From Syntrophorhabdaceae bacterium PtaU1.Bin034 (lineage in GTDB: Bacteria; Desulfobacterota_G; Syntrophorhabdia; Syntrophorhabdales; WCHB1-27): a stretch of 10,984 bases of DNA. Of this stretch, positions 1 to 6,678 are shown piece after piece. The position numbers and the translations under genes were made by a program. The notes under the pieces are model-generated. The model saw only the letters and a program-made list of their open reading frames with translations, did no database searches and was not told where the DNA came from. Each line of letters begins with the position of its first letter. Positions within the stretch are counted from its first letter, which is position 1. The stretch covers positions 1 to 10,984 of the forward strand of contig MVRP01000137.1 in assembly GCA_002067405.1 (NCBI GenBank), in the 5' to 3' direction.

Positions 1-660
1 TCTCGATCTTTTTGCAATCTCATAGGCGCCCTCTTCGTCGACCTCTACCTTCAATATTGCCGCAGAGCGTTTGACGATTCTCATCAGATGCTTTTCCTCG
101 TAGAAGTCGAGGTCTCTCACGATACCGAACCGGTCACGCAAGGGTGAGGAAAGAAGACCTGCTCTTGTTGTTGCCCCTATCAAAGTAAAGCGTTCAAGAC
201 GATACCGGTGCGTACGGGCATGTACGCCTCGATCAAAGACGAAATCCACCGCAAAATCTTCCATCGCCGGATACAGAAACTCCTCCACGATTTTCGGTAT
301 ACGGTGTATCTCATCAATAAAAAAAATGTCGCCCCGCTCCATGTTGGTGAGAAGCCCCATCAGATCGCCTCCCTTTTCCAATGCAGGACCGGAGGATGTG
401 ATCACTTTCGTACCCATTTCGTTTGCAATAATGTGGGCAAGCGTTGTTTTGCCAAGGCCGGGAGGGCCGTTGAGCAGGATATGCTCCAGTGATTCTCCCC
501 TCTTGAGAGCCGCTTCTATTGCGATTCTCAGCGTCTCCACCACCTTCTTCTGCCCAATATACTCAGAGAGCGTTCTCGGCCTAAGGCTAAGAAAGTCCTC
601 CTCGGCACCGGTCTCCTCGTTCCTTGTTTCCGCAAAGCCCTCCGATTCCTCGTATATCAT
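1..660 (-). CDS. ruvB: RuvB, Holliday junction branch-migration ATPase (3' part beyond window)
   Basis: RuvB is the hexameric AAA+ motor that, loaded by RuvA, drives branch migration of Holliday junctions during recombinational repair. The window holds the first 220 codons; the family is about 330-350 residues, so the C-terminal winged-helix DNA-binding domain lies outside. Visible motifs: Walker A GPPGLGKT at residues 65-72, Walker B FFIDE at 113-117 followed by IHR, sensor 1 GATTR at 162-166, and the arginine-finger segment SPLRDRFG at about 172-179. The start ATG at 660 overlaps the ruvA stop in an ATGA junction, implying translational coupling. The N-terminus (about 20 acidic residues before [12 protein letters not shown]) is normal for RuvB. 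It is the last visible gene of the rodZ-ruvC-ruvA-ruvB run. Identity is near certain. Confidence 0.97.
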   Translation of the reverse strand, partial: MIYEESEGFAETRNEETGAEEDFLSLRPRTLSEYIGQKKVVETLRIAIEAALKRGESLEHILLNGPPGLGKTTLAHIIANEMGTKVITSSGPALEKGGDLMGLLTNMERGDIFFIDEIHRIPKIVEEFLYPAMEDFAVDFVFDRGVHARTHRYRLERFTLIGATTRAGLLSSPLRDRFGIVRDLDFYEEKHLMRIVKRSAAILKVEVDEEGAYEIAKRSR

Positions 661-1271
661 TTCTTCTGACCCCTGTACACTTCCTCAAAGAGTTCCTCGG
701 ACGTGCTTATCCCGGGTCGTCTTTTTATGGCCTCTTCTATCATCTTTCGGGCCTCCAGGACCTTGTGACCGAGCTGAGAAACGAGAACGTTTTCTACCTC
801 TATTCTGAAATCCTCTTCTACCTCCGGCGGAAGCTCTACTTCGGGTATGAGGGCGTACTTCGCGGTCTTCCCTTTGAGTGACGCAATGATCTTTTCAGCC
901 TTCCTTTCCCCGATCCCCTTCAACTGCTTCAGGTCCTTGACGGCCTTCTCCTCGATATTGCGGGCTATCTCCCTCACCGGCTTTGTTAATGCCCTGATTG
1001 CGAGCGAAGGTCCAATGTCCTCAACTGATATGAATAATTCGAAAAATTCCTTGTCCAGTTCCGTTCTGAATCCCACAAGAACGGGCTTGGGCTGTCTTTC
1101 GGTCTGATTGAAAGAGATATACAATTTCAGGGCCTCATCGATTTTCGTTGTCCTCTTGAGCTCGTCCATCACGTATGCTGGGATGAGCACTTCATACCCT
1201 ACGCCCCCAACGCCGATCGTCACCTTATCGCCGTCTATTTTTCTAAGTGTTCCTTCCAGGTACGAAATCAT
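657..1271 (-). CDS. ruvA: RuvA, Holliday junction-binding subunit
   Basis: RuvA binds four-way junctions as a tetramer and positions two RuvB rings. The 204-residue product matches the usual length. Domain I (OB fold) covers about residues 1-65, starting MISYLEGTL. Two helix-hairpin-helix motifs follow, [10 protein letters not shown] (82-91) and [13 protein letters not shown] (117-129), and then a C-terminal RuvB-contacting domain III at about 155-202. The ATG at 1271 was chosen because MISYLEG is the standard RuvA start and is preceded by GGGGGAG; an in-frame ATG at 1331 would add 20 uncharacteristic residues inside ruvC. The gene overlaps ruvC by 29 nt and ruvB by 4 nt. Oddity: where E. coli RuvA has its acidic-pin pair Glu55-Asp56, my anchor on the downstream GF gives Gln60-Pro61, with a single acidic residue (Glu58) nearby. 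Confidence 0.96.
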   Translation of the reverse strand: MISYLEGTLRKIDGDKVTIGVGGVGYEVLIPAYVMDELKRTTKIDEALKLYISFNQTERQPKPVLVGFRTELDKEFFELFISVEDIGPSLAIRALTKPVREIARNIEEKAVKDLKQLKGIGERKAEKIIASLKGKTAKYALIPEVELPPEVEEDFRIEVENVLVSQLGHKVLEARKMIEEAIKRRPGISTSEELFEEVYRGQKK

Positions 1272-1749
1272 TTCTCCCCCGATAGCTCCGGTAAAAAACG
1301 GTGAGCGCAACAGCAAGGGCATCTGCGGCATGAAATGACTTCAAGCCGCTTGCTCCGAGCACCCTCTTTGTCACGCCCCGGATCTGGACCTTCGTTGCTG
1401 CACCGTGGGCCGCCAATGCGTTCTTCACCTCTCTCGGCGCCACCTCTATGACCTTTGTCCCATGCTGAAAGGCCGCCAAATAGATGATCGCGACTACTCC
1501 CCCCAGCATCATTCCGGCCTTTGGATACCGCACCATGGAAAAGATATTCTCGACCGCTACCACTTCCGGCTTGACCTCGTCCATCAGCACGCCCAGGTCA
1601 TTGTAGATCTGAAACAGCCGCTGTGATACATGGTCGCGTGCTGAGGTCCTTATAGAGCCACATTTCCATAAAGACGGCGACATCTGGTTGCAGACTATGG
1701 CCCCGAATCCCGTACTCGCCAGTCCCGGATCAATGCCCAGAATGATCAT
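1243..1749 (-). CDS. ruvC: RuvC, Holliday junction resolvase
   Basis: RuvC is the dimeric endonuclease that makes paired nicks in Holliday junctions after RuvAB branch migration. The 168-residue product is of normal length. Catalytic acids are visible: Asp7 in GIDPG, Glu67 in VAVENIF, and Asp143 in SFHAADALAVA. The position equivalent to E. coli Asp138 is His140; a His at this site is known in some RuvC proteins (for example Thermus), so the enzyme is probably active. The start ATG at 1749 directly precedes the canonical MIILGIDPG; the ribosome-binding site is weak (GGTAAG region). The 3' end overlaps ruvA by 29 nt. A 124-nt gap separates it from rodZ upstream, with no clear promoter of its own, so it is probably read from the rodZ promoter. 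The gene yebC, which often precedes ruvC, is absent here. Confidence 0.97.
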   Translation of the reverse strand: MIILGIDPGLASTGFGAIVCNQMSPSLWKCGSIRTSARDHVSQRLFQIYNDLGVLMDEVKPEVVAVENIFSMVRYPKAGMMLGGVVAIIYLAAFQHGTKVIEVAPREVKNALAAHGAATKVQIRGVTKRVLGASGLKSFHAADALAVALTVFYRSYRGRNDFVPGRNT

Positions 1750-1873
1750 GGCACTTACCGTATCCTCAATTGTTTTGCCACAATTTGCTCAGGTCTGCAA
1801 CAACACTTTTCTGCTGTTGAAGCTGGATAGGCAGTTTCGGACAGACGCGAGATAATGCTCTCTGCGATGGAGG

Positions 1874-2611
1874 TCACGAAAGGTTAATGCGTTTGACCTC
1901 TCCGTTGTTCCCGGTAAAACCCGTGTCCTTTCCATTGTAAAAGAGCTTCACCCCGCCGGCGTTCCCTATAAGAAGATCAAACGTCTCTTTTGCGTTCAAC
2001 ATGACCACTTCTTCGGGATTGAGGGTAAACTCTTTCTTTTCCGATCCGTCAATCACGATCCTCACCCAGGTTCTGTCCTGGCATGCAATGACGAGCTTCT
2101 TCGCCTCGAGGACAAGCTTGTCACCTTCCTTGCTGTCGTAGGAGCTTTTTGCCACTGTTTGATAGTTGTTCTGGGCAGCGGGAAGTTGAGCGGCGGGACG
2201 CCGTGGAGAAGGAGCTACATGGGTCGGTCTCTCCATGTTCTGAAAAACCAGAAAGGCAATTACAATACCGGCCATCGTGGCGGCACCGATTATTTTTTTC
2301 TGCGGCTCCCACCTTCTCCTGACCGCTTCTTTCTGTTTCGTTATCGTCTTCTGTCTTTGCTCTTCAAGAAAAGCATCTTCTGCGATGAGCTCGGACTGCA
2401 CTTGCTGGGACACGTCAAGAAGGGAGGCATACTGGACAATATACCCCTTGACATATACGGGATGGGGGAGAAGATCCCACTTACCCGACTCGATGGCCTT
2501 GATTATCGACTTTCTGATGAACAGGGTTTCAGAGACTTCTTCAATGCTCAACCCTTTTTCTTCCCGCGATGCCTTTAGCAATTCTCCGATTTTGTTAAGG
2601 TCAAAAGGCAT
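1874..2611 (-). CDS. rodZ: RodZ-like membrane protein (HTH + TM + DUF4115)
   Basis: This 245-residue protein has RodZ architecture. A cytoplasmic Xre/Cro-type helix-turn-helix lies at about residues 7-70 (IGELLKASREEKGLSIEEVS, then VYVKGYIVQYA). A basic segment (RRRWEPQKK) precedes one membrane span at about 107-124 (IIGAATMAGIVIAFLVF). A Pro/Ala/Gln-rich linker covers 125-165, and a periplasmic DUF4115-type beta domain covers about 166-245. In rod-shaped bacteria RodZ anchors MreB to the elongation machinery; with no mre genes nearby, that role is inferred from the family. The ATG at 2611 has a good Shine-Dalgarno (AGGGAGGG, 7 nt upstream). The leader carries a consensus-like promoter and a small hairpin. 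It is the first gene of the run that continues into ruvCAB. The functional link with RuvABC is probably only shared transcription. Confidence 0.85.
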   Translation of the reverse strand: MPFDLNKIGELLKASREEKGLSIEEVSETLFIRKSIIKAIESGKWDLLPHPVYVKGYIVQYASLLDVSQQVQSELIAEDAFLEEQRQKTITKQKEAVRRRWEPQKKIIGAATMAGIVIAFLVFQNMERPTHVAPSPRRPAAQLPAAQNNYQTVAKSSYDSKEGDKLVLEAKKLVIACQDRTWVRIVIDGSEKKEFTLNPEEVVMLNAKETFDLLIGNAGGVKLFYNGKDTGFTGNNGEVKRINLS

Positions 2612-2636
2612 GATTAATCCCTCCCTACCTTCCGAT

Positions 2637-2650
2637 AAGCCTCTCGGCTT
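2637..2650 (-). other. 5-bp hairpin with GAGA tetraloop in rodZ leader
   Basis: Read on the minus strand, AAGCC and GGCTT flank the loop GAGA, a GNRA-type tetraloop. It sits just downstream of the predicted transcription start (about 2655) and about 25 nt before the rodZ ATG. It could stabilise the mRNA 5' end. The stem is only 5 bp and could be chance. Confidence 0.3.
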
Positions 2651-2661
2651 GCTTCGAGCAC

Positions 2662-2690
2662 ATTCTATAAAATCTGCCTTTCTATGTCAT
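2662..2690 (-). promoter_or_regulatory. Predicted sigma70-type promoter of rodZ-ruvCAB
   Basis: On the minus strand ATGACA (5 of 6 to TTGACA) at 2690-2685 and TAGAAT (5 of 6 to TATAAT) at 2667-2662 are separated by exactly 17 nt. This predicts a start near 2655 and a leader of about 44 nt before rodZ. It is the only good promoter seen upstream of the ruv genes. Confidence 0.65.
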
Positions 2691-2830
2691 CAAAAAAATT
2701 CCCTTTGAGCGGACAAAAATTTTCTGATAAATTCTTGTCGGAATAATCTCTGTAATCTTCTTAATACAGCCCTCTTACTAATCCAGCTACTCGAGAAAAA
2801 ACGTTAAACGGAAGCGCTGAAAAAGGGTTT

Positions 2831-3538
2831 CTATCTGCAGTCCGGACAAACGCTTAGTTTTTCAGTCGGGGTCCCTGTCTTTTGGGAAATCCACTCCAGC
2901 TGGGATACCGGCGCCTGGTATCGGCCGCACTTCGGGCAGGTAGCGAGCGAGAAATCCTTGCCCCATACTCTTCTCGTTCCGTTCTTCTCCTCCATCACTA
3001 CATGGCTTGTGGGGCATACGACAACGCAGGCGCCGCACGCTATACACGTTCCTGACGACTGGTCAGACCGCGGTCCCACCTTCTTTTCCTCGTCCTTTCC
3101 GCTCATCTCCAGCGCAGCAACCCCGACAACGTCCTTGCAGGTCTTTATGCACTGAGTACAGAGGATGCATTTGTTCTCGGCCTGCGATTCGCTGTAGCCC
3201 ACCTGAGGCACCCCGTATTGGTTTGCCAGAGCCTGAATGACGTCAGAAGCGGGGGCTAGCGACAAAAGGCCCTGAATTGCCTTCTTGCGAGCAAGCTTCA
3301 CTGCCTCCGAGTCAGTCGTGATCTGCATTCCCTCTCGAGCGGGATAAATACAGGAGCTCACCACCCGGCTCTTTTCGCCTTCCACGACTTCCACCGCACA
3401 GATCCTGCATCTCCCCATCGGCCCCAACGTCTCATGATAGCAGAGAGTCGGGATGACAAAACCTTCCCTTCTCGCGACGTTCAGAATTGTCTCTCCTTCT
3501 TCCGCCCGGACAACCTTTCCATTTATCTTAAGCTCCAT
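2831..3538 (-). CDS. NuoG/HydA-N-like 2Fe-2S and 2x[4Fe-4S] protein with zinc-ribbon tail
   Basis: A 235-residue iron-sulfur protein of the electron-entry type found at the N-terminus of NuoG and of FeFe-hydrogenases. A 2Fe-2S ferredoxin domain occupies residues 1-75 with ligands Cys33, Cys44, Cys47 and Cys63. The His-Cys3 cluster motif usual between the 2Fe-2S and 4Fe-4S parts of NuoG is absent. Two 4Fe-4S motifs follow: Cys124/127/130/134 and Cys165/168/171/175. The C-terminus carries two further CxxC pairs, CPKC (201-204) and CPDC (231-234), resembling a zinc ribbon or rubredoxin-like knuckle. No catalytic molybdopterin or H-cluster domain follows. ATG at 3538 with a strong AAGGAGG. It lies 91 nt after porB in the same direction, so it probably passes electrons to or from the oxidoreductase; that role is inferred. 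No membrane span is visible. Confidence 0.85.
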   Translation of the reverse strand: MELKINGKVVRAEEGETILNVARREGFVIPTLCYHETLGPMGRCRICAVEVVEGEKSRVVSSCIYPAREGMQITTDSEAVKLARKKAIQGLLSLAPASDVIQALANQYGVPQVGYSESQAENKCILCTQCIKTCKDVVGVAALEMSGKDEEKKVGPRSDQSSGTCIACGACVVVCPTSHVVMEEKNGTRRVWGKDFSLATCPKCGRYQAPVSQLEWISQKTGTPTEKLSVCPDCR

Positions 3539-3589
3539 TGCGTCCTATCCTCCTTGATCAACGCTCGCTGTTTCAAGCACCGTCCATGC

Positions 3590-3603
3590 CCTCTTGAAAG
3601 AGG
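3590..3603 (-). other. Intercistronic hairpin between porB and the iron-sulfur gene
   Basis: A perfect 6-bp inverted repeat, CCTCTT/AAGAGG with a 2-nt centre (effectively a 5-bp stem with a 4-nt loop), lies in the 91-nt gap downstream of porB. It is flanked by CATGC and GCATG, which could form an outer stem on the minus-strand transcript. There is no following U-run, so it is not a classic terminator. It may be an mRNA processing or stability element that gives the last gene a different dose. Confidence 0.35.
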
Positions 3604-3629
3604 TGACACTCCGGCTTTCGGCATGAATT

Positions 3630-4562
3630 CTACTTACTCAACGCTTTCAGTTCATCCCATTCAGTGGTGATCCGTTCTTGAATCTTTGATATCACCTCTT
3701 CCGTCAGATGCCTGAATCGTCCTTGTCCTTTCAGATAGTCTTTTATCGGCCTTAAAGGCTCCGGGTTATAGCTTAATTTGTATTTGCCGTTTTCCACTTC
3801 GTAGAGCGGAAACACACCCGTTTGCACCGCGAGCCGTCCGTATCTGATGGCAAGTTCAGTGGGAATCCTCCAGCCCGTAGGGCAGACGGAGAGTATGTGA
3901 ATATACGAAGGACCCTGCGTATTTCTGGCTTTTTTCACTTTCTCAATAAGATCAAAGGGGTACGAGGGACAAGCTGTCGCCACATACGGAACATTGTGGG
4001 CAACCATGATCTTTGGCATGTTCTTCTTCCACGTCGATTGTCCGATGCTCATCTTGCCGGGAGGGCTCGTTGTCGTCATTGCACCGAACGGTGTCGCCGA
4101 TGACCTCTGAATTCCCGTATTCATATAGGCCTCATTGTCCAAACACAGGTACGTCATCTTGTGGCCGCGCTCCATTGCCCCGGATAACGCCTGCAAGCCG
4201 ATATCGGCTGTTCCACCGTCACCGCCCACCGCAACCACATGAACATCCTTGTCCGGTATTGTTCCCTTTCTCCTGAGCACTTTTAACCCCGACTCGATAC
4301 CTGACCCCACAGCCGCTGCGTTCTCGAACGCCACATGTATCCAGGGAAGCGTCCAATCCGTTGTGGGAAGCGGGGTAGAAATAATTTCCATACAACCCGT
4401 TGCCATAGCTATTACTGTATCTTTTCCAAATCCCTTAAGCGCCATCCGAAGCGCCAAAATCTCTGCGCATCCCGTGCAAGCCCGATGGCCCGAGACGGCA
4501 AACTCCTCTTTCGGGATCATATTTGCTGCAAACAGCTCAATATTAGGCAGGTTCTTGCTCAT
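3630..4562 (-). CDS. porB: Pyruvate:ferredoxin oxidoreductase beta subunit (TPP-binding)
   Basis: The beta subunit of 2-oxoacid:ferredoxin oxidoreductase carries thiamine pyrophosphate and a proximal 4Fe-4S cluster. With the alpha subunit it oxidatively decarboxylates pyruvate (or a related 2-oxoacid) to an acyl-CoA, reducing ferredoxin, or runs in reverse. The 310-residue length is normal. Cluster ligands expected for the family are visible: CTGC (Cys29, Cys32), Cys57 in ATGCMEI and Cys227 in SVCPTGWR. The TPP/Mg motif GGDGG begins at residue 113 and continues to DNEAYMNTGIQRS (142-154). ATG at 4562 overlaps the porA stop by 4 nt (ATGA). Pyruvate is the best substrate guess from overall resemblance to PorB, but a branched-chain or aryl 2-oxoacid cannot be excluded from sequence alone. 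Confidence 0.93.
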   Translation of the reverse strand: MSKNLPNIELFAANMIPKEEFAVSGHRACTGCAEILALRMALKGFGKDTVIAMATGCMEIISTPLPTTDWTLPWIHVAFENAAAVGSGIESGLKVLRRKGTIPDKDVHVVAVGGDGGTADIGLQALSGAMERGHKMTYLCLDNEAYMNTGIQRSSATPFGAMTTTSPPGKMSIGQSTWKKNMPKIMVAHNVPYVATACPSYPFDLIEKVKKARNTQGPSYIHILSVCPTGWRIPTELAIRYGRLAVQTGVFPLYEVENGKYKLSYNPEPLRPIKDYLKGQGRFRHLTEEVISKIQERITTEWDELKALSK

Positions 4563-5746
4563 CCTCTTGCTCCTATCACTTTGACGTTCAAACCTTTCTG
4601 TATCTGCATCCGGTCGGCGGAGATAGACGTCATCTCTTCATACATCTGTTCCACGTCTTCCAGCATGAGGTCCCTTCCGCCCAATGCAGCTATATAATTC
4701 CTCATGGCCGGATTGAGCCCTGATCTGTATACGAGGGAAGAGATTTCGTTGAAGATCGGGCTGTTGAGTCCGCCTGCAGGCATGACCCGCTCAATCACCG
4801 CCACCTTTTTCTGGTCCTTCAAGATCGATAAGATCTCCTCTCCGGGGAACGGCCGATAGAGCCTGATATTGATAAGGCCCGCCTTCTTCCCCTGCTTCCT
4901 TAGCCCGTCAATAGCAGTCATAATGTTTTCGTTGAGTGCCCCCAACGCGACAAACACCACGTCTGCATCTTCCGTGTTGTATGCCTCCACCGGTTTATAG
5001 CTCCGGCCAAATTTCTCACCAAACTCCTCCATAACTTCCTGAACAACCGTTTTGGAGTCCAAAAGCGCCATTTCTTGGGCGTACTTACACTCGGTGTAAA
5101 TGTCCGGCATACCATAAGCGCCCATGGTTACAGGCTTGTCGGGGTACAAGGTAAAGGCAGGCTTGTACGGCGGCAGAAAAGCGTCGACCGTTTCCTGCGA
5201 AGGGAATTCGATAGGCTCAACAACATGGGTAAGGGTAAAACCATCGATGTTGACCATGACAGGGAGAAGGACCCTTCTGTCCTCCGCTATCCTGAACGCC
5301 ATGATCGTCGAATCAAGAGCCTCTTGTCCGTTCATGCAGAAAAGCATGATCCATCCGCAATCCCTGGCTGCCATTATATCGGAATGGTCGTTCCATATGT
5401 TGAGCGGACCGGACAGCGCACGGTTCGCTGACGCCATTACGATGGGAAGACGAAGCGCCGATGCAATGAACAGGATCTCATGCATCAGCTCCATGCCCTG
5501 AGAGCTCGTTGAAGTAAAGGTGCGGGCGCCGGTTGCCGATGCCCCGCAACATGCGGACATTGCGCTATGTTCTGATTCAACGGTGATGAAATCGGCATCC
5601 AATTCCCCGTTCGCGACAAGCTCCGAAAGGTGCTCAACGATATGTGTCTGCGGTGTGATCGGATAGGCCGAGATAACCTCAGCCCGTGCGAGTTTAACCG
5701 CATCTGCTACTGCCAATGATACTTCTATGCCCTTCCTCTCACTCAT
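4559..5746 (-). CDS. porA: Pyruvate:ferredoxin oxidoreductase alpha subunit
   Basis: The 395-residue alpha subunit pairs with PorB in the two-chain catalytic core. Family landmarks: YPITPQT at 28-34, the VESEHSA segment at 56-62 that lies near TPP, and ARTFTSTSSQG at about 74-84. The C-terminal part (from about 265, VVFVALGALNENIM) is the transketolase C-terminal-like domain. The ATG at 5746 was chosen because MSERKGIEVSLAVADAVKLA is the typical beginning, has a GGAGGAAG ribosome-binding site and overlaps the porD stop by 4 nt. An in-frame ATG at 5815 would add 23 residues buried in porD and is not credible. Length and organisation fit the separate-subunit (archaeal/Thermotoga-like) PorA rather than the single-chain NifJ form. 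Confidence 0.94.
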   Translation of the reverse strand: MSERKGIEVSLAVADAVKLARAEVISAYPITPQTHIVEHLSELVANGELDADFITVESEHSAMSACCGASATGARTFTSTSSQGMELMHEILFIASALRLPIVMASANRALSGPLNIWNDHSDIMAARDCGWIMLFCMNGQEALDSTIMAFRIAEDRRVLLPVMVNIDGFTLTHVVEPIEFPSQETVDAFLPPYKPAFTLYPDKPVTMGAYGMPDIYTECKYAQEMALLDSKTVVQEVMEEFGEKFGRSYKPVEAYNTEDADVVFVALGALNENIMTAIDGLRKQGKKAGLINIRLYRPFPGEEILSILKDQKKVAVIERVMPAGGLNSPIFNEISSLVYRSGLNPAMRNYIAALGGRDLMLEDVEQMYEEMTSISADRMQIQKGLNVKVIGARG

Positions 5747-6036
5747 TTCTCTTCCTCCGTCATGGCGATAGCACCGGGCCAACACTCTTTGGAACAGATA
5801 CCGCAACCCTTGCAATAATTGTAATCCGCCACAAAATACCCATTCTCTTTTTGAATGACGGCGGCATCAGGACAAAACATCCAGCAAACTCCGCACTTGA
5901 TACATTTTGACTCATCCCATACGGGGCGCAATGTTCGCCAGTCCCCCGTTAAATATTCCCTTGCGCTACCGGGCTCATCGACAACACAACCGATGTTCAG
6001 CTCATGCCACTTGTATTCTTCCATGCTTTTTGCCAT
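5743..6036 (-). CDS. porD: Pyruvate:ferredoxin oxidoreductase delta subunit (2x[4Fe-4S])
   Basis: A 97-residue ferredoxin-like delta subunit that wires electrons from the PorAB core to external ferredoxin. Two 4Fe-4S motifs are visible: Cys45/48/51/55 (CIKCGVCWMFCP) and Cys75/78/81/85 (CKGCGICSKEC). In the second motif the residue after the last Cys is Trp, with Pro one place later (CWP), instead of the usual CP. The N-terminal region (ELNIGCVVDEPGSAREYLTG, then WRTLRPVWDE) is the PorD-type extension. ATG at 6036 has AGAGGT 5 nt upstream; a second Met at codon 5 is possible. It is the first gene of the operon, 36 nt behind the predicted -10 of a perfect-consensus promoter, and overlaps porA by 4 nt. 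No porC (gamma) gene is adjacent. Confidence 0.92.
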   Translation of the reverse strand: MAKSMEEYKWHELNIGCVVDEPGSAREYLTGDWRTLRPVWDESKCIKCGVCWMFCPDAAVIQKENGYFVADYNYCKGCGICSKECWPGAIAMTEEEK

Positions 6037-6071
6037 AAAATACCTCTCATTCGAAAATATGCAAGCTCAGA

Positions 6072-6100
6072 ATTATAAAAGTTTTCGCGCTGGCTGTCAA
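6072..6100 (-). promoter_or_regulatory. Perfect-consensus sigma70 promoter of the por operon
   Basis: On the minus strand TTGACA (6100-6095) and TATAAT (6077-6072) are separated by 17 nt; all 12 consensus bases match. The predicted start is near 6065, giving a leader of about 29 nt before porD. No operator-like inverted repeat overlaps it, so strong, largely constitutive expression is inferred. Confidence 0.85.
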
Positions 6101-6187
6101 CGCCTGGGCGACTGAAAAAGCAGAGAATTACGGCGGATTTGACAGATTTACCGGAAGGAATTCACGGCAAGCGGCTTTGCTGTCTTG

Positions 6188-6517
6188 TCACACAATCGAG
6201 TATCGACTCTCTGTTTGAATCTTGAGAGACTTCCCTTTAAACTTCTGGATAAACTCCTGAACAGGGACGGCGGGCAGGGTCATGATCTGAACGGTTCCTC
6301 TTGCTCCTAATTCAATTGAAACCCGTGCTATGGCTTCATTATCCGGCGCTTCCACCAGATTAATGAAATCATACTGTCCCAGCACCGCGTACTGGGCAAT
6401 TACGAAGGCGCCCATGCTTTCTATTTCCCGGTTTACCTGTTCGATGCGCTCCGGGTTGTTCTTGATGGACTTTCTTCCTTCGTCCGTAAGCGTTGTAATA
6501 AGGATATACAAGGGCAT
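6188..6517 (-). CDS. GYD-domain small protein
   Basis: A 109-residue soluble protein matching the GYD family (PF08734): the N-terminus MPLYILITTLTDEGRKSIK, the signature GQYD at 47-50, and the closing beta-alpha portion GTVQIMTLPAVPVQEF. It has the ferredoxin-like alpha/beta barrel character of small dimeric proteins. The molecular function of the family is not established. The ATG at 6517 was chosen because GGAGGT lies 5 nt upstream; the in-frame TTG at 6520 is too close to that site. It is transcribed divergently from purM and in the same direction as the por operon, 151 nt upstream of it. The por operon has its own strong promoter, so read-through may add little. Proximity to por genes hints at a metabolic role, without proof. 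Confidence 0.8.
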   Translation of the reverse strand: MPLYILITTLTDEGRKSIKNNPERIEQVNREIESMGAFVIAQYAVLGQYDFINLVEAPDNEAIARVSIELGARGTVQIMTLPAVPVQEFIQKFKGKSLKIQTESRYSIV

Positions 6518-6539
6518 CAAGCACCTCCCTGATTATTCA

Positions 6540-6567
6540 ATTTTAGTATATTTCGGATGCTTGTCAA
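6540..6567 (-). promoter_or_regulatory. Predicted promoter of the GYD-domain gene
   Basis: On the minus strand TTGACA (6567-6562) is followed after 16 nt by TAAAAT (6545-6540), 11 of 12 consensus bases. The predicted start is about 6533, leaving a short leader of about 16 nt that just contains the GGAGGT ribosome-binding site. Confidence 0.65.
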
Positions 6568-6641
6568 CACCTTTTGTTGCCGCCTTCTGTTGCTAAGTGA
6601 GTACCAAGCTCAAAGAATATCTTTTCCGGAGTGGCAAAGAA

Positions 6642-6670
6642 TTGACATTAACATTCATTCATTCTACATT
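6642..6670 (+). promoter_or_regulatory. Candidate promoter of purM, very close to the start codon
   Basis: TTGACA (6642-6647) is followed after 17 nt by TACATT (6665-6670, 4 of 6). The start would fall near 6677, only about 2 nt before the purM ATG, so the transcript would be leaderless or nearly so and the upstream AAAGGG would not be in the mRNA. No better promoter was seen in the 161-nt divergent gap. Confidence 0.4.
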
Positions 6671-6678
6671 AAAGGGTC

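Noticed and set aside
326..808. Long plus-strand open frame of 160 codons
   Set aside because: It lies antisense to ruvB and the ruvA 3' end, has no ribosome-binding site and shows no family features; ruvB on the other strand carries all its motifs.
1272..1331. Upstream in-frame ATG extending RuvA by 20 residues
   Set aside because: The extension lies inside ruvC and lacks RuvA character; MISYLEG at 1271 is the standard start with a good ribosome-binding site.
1755..1877. 40-codon GTG-initiated open frame between rodZ and ruvC, overlapping the rodZ stop as GTGA
   Set aside because: There is no Shine-Dalgarno, composition is odd (three Cys in a row) and it resembles no known family; an open frame this short is expected by chance.
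2159..2578. Plus-strand open frame of 139 codons
   Set aside because: It is a shadow of rodZ; Phe/Leu/Arg-rich translation with no ribosome-binding site.
5075..5501. Plus-strand open frames of 118 and 125 codons
   Set aside because: Both are antisense to the conserved middle of porA and have no protein-family features.
5747..5815. Upstream in-frame ATG extending PorA by 23 residues
   Set aside because: The extension is the porD coding region in another frame; MSERKGIEV at 5746 has the ribosome-binding site and the ATGA coupling.
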